Below, in pieces: positions 51,501 to 60,500 of a DNA stretch of 64,000 bases (position 1 is its first letter; every line of letters starts with the position of its first letter). The DNA is from Apricaphanius iberus (taxonomy: Eukaryota > Chordata > Actinopteri > Cyprinodontiformes > Aphaniidae). Location of the stretch: assembly GCA_028564705.1 (NCBI GenBank), contig JAPXFQ010002467.1, positions 868,001-932,000 on the forward strand, read 5' to 3'. The position numbers and the translations under genes are program-made. The notes beneath the pieces were generated by a model. That model had not been told where the DNA came from. It did no database searches and saw only the letters and a list, made by a program, of their open reading frames with translations.

Positions 51501-54500
51501 GACTAACTGAAGACTTTTAATTGTTTTCTGTGGACTACCTGATAATAAAGAGTTACAGTAATCCAGTCTTGAAGTAACAAAGGCATTGACTAGTTTTTCA
51601 GCATCACTCCTGGACAGGATGGTTCTAATTTTTGTAATATTCCTAAGGTGAAAAAAGGAAATCCTACAGACTTCTTTAATGTGAGATCTAAATGACATAT
51701 CTTGGTCAAAAATAACACCGAGGTTCTTTGCTTTATTACTGGAGGCTAATTTAATGCCGTCCAGGTGAAGGGGCTGACTAAGTAGTTTCTTTTTCAGAGC
51801 TTCTGGTCCAAAGACGACAACTTCTGTTTTATCAGAATTCAGAAGCAAGAAGTTTAGAGTCATCCAAGTTTTTATGTCTTCCAGACATGCCTGTAGTCTA
51901 CCTAACTGATTGGATTCATCAGGATTTATGGATAGATATAGCTGTGTATCATCTGCGTAACTATGGAAATGTATCCCATGCTGCCTAATTATTTTACCAA
52001 TAGGAAGCATATATATAGTAAAAAGAATCGGCCCAAGCACTGAACCCTGTGGTACTCCGCAAGTAACTATTGAGGTTGAGGAAGATTTATCATTTACCTG
52101 AACAAACTGAAATCTGTTAGACAAATAAGATTTAAACCAACCTAGTGCTGTTCCTATTATACCGACACGTTGAAGCCTTTCTATGAGAATATTGTGATCA
52201 ACAGTGTCAAAGGCAGCACTGAGATCTAACAGGACCAGAATGGTCACCAGTCCATTGTCTGAGGCTATGAGAATACCATAAGTAACCTTCACCAGAGCTG
52301 TTTCAGTGCTATGATGAGCTCTAAAGCCTGACTGAAACTTCTCAAACAGCTCATTATTGTTTAAATGCTCACATATCTGGTGTGCAACTATTTTCTCAAG
52401 AATTTTAGATAAGAAGGGAAGATTAGATATCGGTCTATAGTTAATTAAGTCGTTTTGATCAAGAGATGGTTTCTTAAGTAGAGGTTTAATTACAGCTATC
52501 TTAAACTCCTGTGGTACATATCCATTGACTAAGGATAGATTCATTATATCTAAAATTGGAGCAGCGATCAGAGGGAAAACTTCTTTTAAGAGTTTAGTTG
52601 GGATTGGGTCTAAAACGCAAGTTGAAGGTTTAGATGAAGCTAATAATTTTAGTACATCAGAAGGTTCGGCTGCATTAAAGCAGTTTAAGCATATATTAGG
52701 TTCCACCATTTTTGATGTTGCCTCATTAACTAGGGAGGAAGCAAGCATATTGGGAAGGTTCCCAATTATCTTATTTTTTATAGAGTCTATTTTATTTATA
52801 AAGAATTGCATGAAGTCATCACTACTAAGAGCTTGGGGAATGGTTGGCTCGATAGAGCTATGATCCTGTGTGAGTTTGGCAACTGTATTAAAAAGAAACC
52901 TAGGATTATTTTTATTCTCCTCGATTAAAGATGAATAATATGCTGTTCTAGCTGTTCGAAGGCTCTTTTTATATAGCAATAGACTATTTTTCCACACTAA
53001 ATAGGAATCCTGTAAATGCGTGGAGTGCCATTTTCTCTTCTCTCTGAATTAAACCAGGGAGCTAATCTTCTAAGGCTGGCCACCTTCTTTTTCAGTGGGG
53101 CAACTTTGTCTATTGCCAGACGCAGGGAGGAATTAACGCTATGAACTAGAACGTCAAGTTGTGACGGGTTTACGAGTTAAATCACTGTTTTCTATTGTAC
53201 TTTTATGTACTGAGGAAATTAGTGTTCTGTTGTCATTTACAGTCATTTATTCCAACTTACAGCAAGCTGCCATTTCAGTGACGTTACTGCAGCGCCCCAT
53301 GACAGCTGTAGTCTGAGCAGGACTTTTACTCTGTGCTACACAACAGTCTTAATGAAGTTGGTAATTTTTTTTGTGCACTTTGGAAACACACAAGCAGAAC
53401 CCATGTTGATGTTTGCAGTAGCAAGTTTTGTCCAACAGTTTGTCGCTGTAGAGCACAGAGTGAAAGTTTGCTCAGACTACAACTGTCATGGCAGACAGCA
53501 GCGACGTCATTGAGATCATGTGTTAGTGTAGTTGTATTAAAAGCCTGCAAAACACCCCTGCACACAACAAAGAAGCACTTTCAAGACACCCCAAACTCCG
53601 AGGGGAATAGTTACAGCGATTAATAACAAGACATTGGTTAAATGAAGGAGTTCTGTGGCAGAAAATGCCTTATGTAGAGGCGGCACTTCGTCTGCTCTAA
53701 GGACTCCGATTATATGGATAAAGAAAAATCGCGAATGAATATAAACTTCTCCTGAAGGACTCCAAGTGGCTCCGAACTTGTATGGGTTAGTAAATGAATG
53801 TAAGATACGTTACAAATAAGGTCCTGGTGGGAAAAAACAAACTTCCCCTTAAAAAAGAGAGAAAAAATGTGGGGCGGAGGGTTAATTTTGGAAATAAAAT
53901 AAAAAAGAATAAAACTTTATCTAAACTTTATTTAAGATTGGTATATTAAAGTTATTGGCATAAATGGCATCTTTCACAATTCACATGTTTTTTAATAGCA
54001 GTAAAACCCTCCTAAAGATAGCTGACCAGCTTTTTGCACCTTTGCATGCCTGGTGATATACTCCATGCCTTTGAGGTTGGAGGTCCTCAGTGCCATCACC
54101 CTCATCTTTAGCTCCCAACAAAAATTCTAAAATTAGATAGATCTCTTTTGAATGAAAGATTTTGGGCTTAACTGTACAACACCCTGTTGGTATTTATATT
54201 TGTTGTACAAATCAGTGGTATTTAAAATAACTTTTGGTTTCCACCGAAACTGAGTGATATGATTAAACTTGTTTGCTCATATCAAACAGATAATAACATA
54301 CAAGCTTATCTCTCTAAATTGTCACCACCATAGATATATGTATCTGCCTATGTTGACTGACAAAACCTGCTCTTCATTGTTTGGTGTGTTAAGATACTTT
54401 ACATGGTATTTTTCCTTTTTAGAATTACAAATGTTTTATAAAAGTAATATATTCAGACTTTACAAAAATTCAGTTGCTTTAATAATATGCATAATTGCAT

Positions 54501-57500
54501 TGGTTAGAATTTATCTTGAACTGATTTGTTTTGGTGGGGTTTTATCCTTGGTTGCAGCATCGGTTCCTTTGAGCCCGGACCAACAAGCAATGCTCTACAG
54601 GACGTTCGTTCTCCTGCTCAAGTAGGTTTTTCTAAAGCTGACTGTGAACGACTGATAATGTTTATGATGACTGTTTAACCAATGCATTTAAACTATTTTT
54701 GTTTTTCCTTGTAAGTCACAATCTGAAAAGTGTGGGATGCAGTTGTTTTCAGCCTAGTTGGTCAGTTTCAGAGCAGTCTCTACCAGCCTTCCACATCTAA
54801 AAGACAATCTTTGCCCATTTTAATCGTAAAGTTCAGTCAGATTAGAGGGGGAGCACAAATTTGTAATTGGATTTAGGTTGGTACTTTGACTGGGTCATTT
54901 TAGCACATGAATATGATTTGATCAGAACCAGCGGTCTTCAAAGCGCAGCACCAAGATGATTTCTGGCCAACTGCAATTCAAAAATGTTTGATCAGAATAT
55001 ATGCACAAGCGGTTGATATAGACATTTTTCAGTTCTTTACAGAGAGATTTACTTTGACAGATTAAAATCTTTATTCAATTCAAAAATACTTTTTTAAAAT
55101 CTGATTTAGATTACATGTTGTCCATAACATCATCCAAATATCTTATAAGACAAGTTTTGGATGATGATGCTGTGGGCCGGAATGATCTTCTGAAGCAGTC
55201 AGCCTTACAACAAATCTGAAGAAGCCTCTGACTGAAGACTGTCTTATTTTTTAAAAAGGAAAAACATCCAGCAAATTAGACACATTAGCTACATTTATTT
55301 TGCATTTCTAATTTACAGAAGCAGAACAACTTGGCCTTTTAGTACAATAAATGTAGCCATATTGACCATAATTTATCATAACCATTCCAGCATATGTATT
55401 TCTCTTTTTCTTTACTTTTTTAAATTAACATTTACCCGCATACGCACAATTATTTTAAAATATCAGTTTTTCCTCATTTGATTGACTAAATGCATAAATA
55501 ATTCTAAAATAATAACAAATTTGGCATTTTTCTTTTCTGAAGGTGTCCCTTCCTGTTGAATCTGGACTTGATAGGAATTGCGAACCGCTTTGCACAGTTT
55601 AATCTTCCTGCCTTCGCTTTGGGAACCCTGCTTCTTATTCCCTGTGCAAGTAAAAAGGCACAGCAGATCCAGGTGAGTGCGTTGATGTCTATTTTACTTG
55701 TGAGCATTTATTTTCTGGGTTTTATCTATAACCAGACACGGTTTCTCTTGTTTCCAGGGTTTCCTCTCCATCTGCAACCCAGTGGCTGTCCTTGAGCAGG
55801 TGGATGAACTTATGAACACTGGGGAATTGGCTGGAATTCCTTCACAGGTCAGTCTACTGAGGCATCATTTGGGGACAATAAGACATAGACTTGGGGAAAC
55901 ATGGAAGGTTGATTCACATTGGCGTGAAGAAATGCCTGTTCCCCTCAAATAACTGAGAACCACTGCAAAGTTCTCCAGACCAATGTGAATGTTTTCTGAT
56001 GTGAAAAAGTAATACCATTTGCTGTCACTGGAAATGAATCATTTACACTGTGAAGGCTTTTTGCCGCACTCTTTCTTGCAGATTGTTTTAGAGCATGAAC
56101 AACCTACAGCTTCTAATTGCTGACATTGCGTCGGATTAATGGCTCCATCATTTATGACAAAGTTATCAGGTCCTTAAGTAGCAAAGTTGCCCCAGATCAT
56201 TACACTGCCACTCCCATGTTTGACTAGTATGATGTTCTTGCTCTAAAACTTTAGATTTTCTCTAGCTGTAACCAGACATATACCTCTCAAATTTGCCTTA
56301 GCAGTCCACTGAAAAACATCCCAAAAGTCTTGGATGATCCCCTTTATTTTGTTCTTTATGATCAGCAGTGGTTTTCACCTTGGGAGTCTTCCATGGATGC
56401 CATTTTTATATCGACTTTGCTTCTGGCCTTACTTTAAATATCTTTCGATCAGGACATAACTTGTTGCTTTTTACTGTACTGTGATCTCAGCCAACCATCA
56501 GTATTTAAATTTACTCCTAATTTTGAATTGTTTCAGAGTTTTCTTTGTTTTTTACTTTCACTCATAAACATGATAAAACTTTTCTCCCTGTCCTACGCCC
56601 TGTTTGGCATTTAGATAAGCCGCTTGACACAAACACATAGCTAGGTTTTAGGCTGTTGTGTTATAAAATCTCAGGCCACCAGTGGCAGGGTTTTGTCCAA
56701 ATCTTTGGGTAAGTCTAAGGCCATTTAATGTGACCGTCTGAAAAGGCGGTTAAATTAAGATGGGTTAAATCTAACATGCAAGTGATGACAGAGACAACAA
56801 ACTTTGTTTTGTAATAACTTATTTTTTAAAGATATAGAGCCACATCATCTAACAGTCATTTGCATTTGTACTGTTTCTAAATAAACCCTGTATATAATTT
56901 GCAAATGCTGAACCGCTTTGTGTTTCATGAGTCAATTTTGAGCCTCATTTTAGCAGTTTCTTCCTGTGTAAAACCTCAGCTTCTATCATATTGGTTTCAC
57001 AGCTTCTTAAAGTGACAGTATGTAGTTTTTGCAGTACATCTTTGAAAATAGCCATTAAATTATTATGTAATAATAATTACGTAAAGCACATTAATTGCAA
57101 AATATTGGTGATATTGTAAAATATGACTTTAAAAATCTGTTTTAAAATACATAGGCGGGGGTCCTCTTTTCAGGGGAAAGCCATATTAGATGACGTCTTT
57201 ACTTCTACAAGAGCCCGGACGGACAAAGCGCACGGAACACGGCCGCTATTAAAACATTGATTTTCCCCTCAAAATGCAAAAAAGTTTCGCCATAAATACA
57301 TTTTTACCTCTTCGCTAGTTCCAAGTGATGAAAGAGAGACTGATGTCCTCGTCATGTTGCTGCAAATAGATCATTCTCAAGGAATTGAGCGTTTGAAAAC
57401 GGCACTAGTTGGACCTCCGTTGTTGAGTTTATTACTCAAAGACACAAGCTTACGGTATGTAAGCTTGTGATAAATTAGGTATGCACTGCCCCCTACTGGC

Positions 57501-60500
57501 TGAAAATTACACACTGTGCCTCTAATGTATGTTTTATACAGAGAACTCTGGAGCGTTTTTCTTCTTTAATGAAACGATGTTATCAGATTCCAGATTCCGG
57601 CAAAAATGACGAACAGGAAATTATACTGGATGAAAGTGATGGTGTGAAGTTAAACAAGCTATGAAAAGCCAGCTAGCAGAACTGTTTACACTTGGTAAAT
57701 GTGGACGGGTTTATCTGTGAAGCAGAATTACCTTTTATCGAGTTTGCATTCTCCTAAAACCGAAGCCTCTTACTTTTGTGTTCCTTCAGATCAGGGATAC
57801 TGTAATAAGGTTCATCAGCCAAAACGGACAGCACCAGAAGCTGATGAAAACAAAATACTTCATCCACCTGAAGCAGTTCGTTGCCGCCAGTGGCCAACCC
57901 AACCTGGTGAAGGAGTTGGTGGAGTGTTTGATCAGTCAGAACTGGTAAGGCTTTGTTGTTATTAAAAAAACAAACATCAATTTTTTTTCTTTATTTAAAA
58001 AGAAAATCCAAACAAAGCCCTCCAGATGTCTCTTGTCATTGTTAAAGAATCCACCAGAGGATGTTCTGGTGTAGATTCATCACCCAGGACATGATAGTTT
58101 ATCCAAACCATGTTCAGAAATTAATTATTTTGGATCAGAGGCAAAACATCTTCAAAAAACAAGAAAAGAAGTCTGATTGCCTTCTATCGAAGTATTTCTG
58201 TCTGAAAGGCACCACAAATCTACTACGTTTGTAGCTCCCTAGCTTCATAATAAGCATCAGATTTACGTGATGCATTAGGGCTGACTGTATAAATGTTTTT
58301 TTATCAGTTATCATAGAAATGTTTATCATTTTACACTATCATCTATTAATACCAAAAAGATTGGTCACTGTTAAGTGTATAAATGCTGGGATATGAATAT
58401 GACTGGCTGACTAGCTTTACCTGAAAAATGCATAACAATTAAATTGAGGGGTGTGCGTTCTCTTCTAGAATATGGTTTCAACACACCTTTGGAGTTTTTT
58501 ATAGCTACCAACACTAACTCTCATTGTTCTTTAAATGATTTTGCTCAGAGAATGCAGTATTAGGAGCTCCAATACCAATCAGCTGCAGCTAAGCTAATTC
58601 ACAAGATGAAACTAGCTGCACCAACTCTGCTCGGCTACCTTTATTGCCCTCCTTTCTTTCAGATTATAGATTTTTAACTGGTAAGTAACTGCAGCGTGTA
58701 GCTTTCTGTCTTTAGAAGGATTTCTACCAAGCTTGGAATTATGTCAAGCTCACCTTTTACCAGACTTTTTTTTTTGTCTGTGTGCTCTGAAAACCACAAA
58801 AAAGCCACAGACTGCATACAAAAAATAGATGACAAATGGCACAGAGAAAAAAAGAAGTAAAACTATGACACCTTGGACTAAAATAGAATCAAGTTGCTTC
58901 TGAGTTGGACTAAATTGTGGCTATCAGGTTCCATCTTAGTTGCATTTAGTGGCTTTAAAAAATATTTGTCCGTTGAAGTCTTTACGAATTATTCAACCTC
59001 AAACCTTATTGGGTTTTGTTGAGATGTTTTATACTAAACCAGCATTAAATTGTGCATAACTGTGACGTTGCCTTACTGTTGAGGAGAGTCTATTAGTGTG
59101 GTTTTAAATTTCAGTGAGAGTGCAGCTGTTCTGTGCAGAGCTCTGAGGATCGTTGGAGACCATTAGTGAGCAAACAACATCATGAAGAGCAAGGAACACA
59201 GCAGGCAGGTCAAAAAGTTTACAGGAGAAACGAAAAACATGTGGAAGAAGACGTCTGCTCAGATAAAACCAAGATTGTACATTTTCGACGCAAGTTACTT
59301 TATGGTGAACAACCATCACTGCACAGTTACTGATCACATCATCCACATGGTGAAATATGGTGGTGATGCTATGGGAATGTTTTTCATCAGCTGGAACAGG
59401 GAAGCTGGTCAGACTTCATAGGAAGATACCAAGAGCTACTTACACAACAGTCCTGGAAGAAAACCTGTAAGAGGCTATAAAGGCTTGAGCCTGGAGCAAA
59501 AGCTTCACCTTCCAGCAGGATAACGACCATAGACTCTGAGCTGAAATGAAACCGGCTTAGTTTACAGAATATATGTGTTAGGACGGCCCAGTCAAAGTAC
59601 AGACCTAAATTAGAGAATCTTTGGCAAGACTTGCAAATTCATGTTCACGTTTGATCTTACTGACTTGACTGCAGATTTCTGCCAGTAGAAAAGCGAAGAT
59701 GGTACAGCAATCCCACGAAAGAGTTGCACATGTTTTGCAGCGATTAAACTGACTCAAAGGGGCTGAAAGCAAACACAAGAATGGTAGTGGCAGTATTATG
59801 CCATAATACAGGTGTGGGTCAGAGCAGAGTGGGATGTCTGTTTGGGTGGGAATAGGATAGGATGCTGAGCTTGTTCCTGAACTGAGCCTGTTGAAGAATG
59901 TGTTCAGTTCATTGGCTCTGTCCAGGCTTCCCTCTATCCAATCCTTCATCCCTCTTTTGCATAAAGCCTGTGATCATTTTCATTCCTGACCTGACTCTTT
60001 AAAAGTGATCAAGGGTTTGTTATTAGGGAATCATCTCACTGTTCTGGTGGCGATTATGTCCACACAGAAGTTTATGTAGTCAAAAACAGACACAGTCATG
60101 GCATTGATGTCCTCTTCATGTGGCTGGCAAAAAGTCCTCCAGTTTGTAGCCTCAAACCAACCCTGCTGGGCTTCTTCAGCTGTGACCATTTTCTCACAGT
60201 TCTCTTTGTCACAGGTTGCCTATTTTGTTTATATTCTGAGCGGAAAAATAGAGCGATCTGATTGTCTCAAAGGAGGTCTTGGTGTGGACATGTATGCATC
60301 CTTTACATTTGCATAAAATAAAATCCAAAGTCTTGTTTTCTCTTTTAAAGCAGCTGACAAACTCTTGACATGCTGGAAGTGTAGTGAAGAGCAAATTGGG
60401 ATCAAAATGACGGAATCTTGTTAAAATTGCATTGTGGTGTTGTGTCTGTAGCTTAGTGACAACAGTGCCGATCATATAACATGCATTGTCTGCAACGATT

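Larger units (their letters stand above)
48237..53848. mobile_element. TTAA-flanked palindromic DNA element (Kolobok-like?) hosting nested insertions
   Basis: Two long arms are inverted copies: 48540-48735 continued at 50388-50460, against 53569-53840. Examples are CGCCTCTAAATAAGGCATTT against CGCCTCTACATAAGGCATTT (inverted), and CAAGTTTGGAGCCACGTGGA against CAAGTTCGGAGCCACTTGGA (inverted). TTAA occurs at both inferred edges (48233-48236, 53849-53852), next to GGGCGGGAG on the left and GGGGAAG (inverted) on the right. The left arm carries extra sequence (about 48240-48540) not found on the right. TTAA duplication and a possible THAP-like peptide suggest Kolobok, but piggyBac-type elements also use TTAA. 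Confidence 0.55.

Noticed and set aside
52525..52863. 112-codon plus-strand frame
   Set aside because: It is the antisense shadow of the L2 reverse transcriptase.
54030..54076. Candidate for the missing kntc1 exon (contains text reading CLVIYSMPL)
   Set aside because: It resembles the expected IPLL end slightly, but the frame with the needed Trp hits a stop, the exit phase would be 2 and not 1, and the region looks like repeat sequence.
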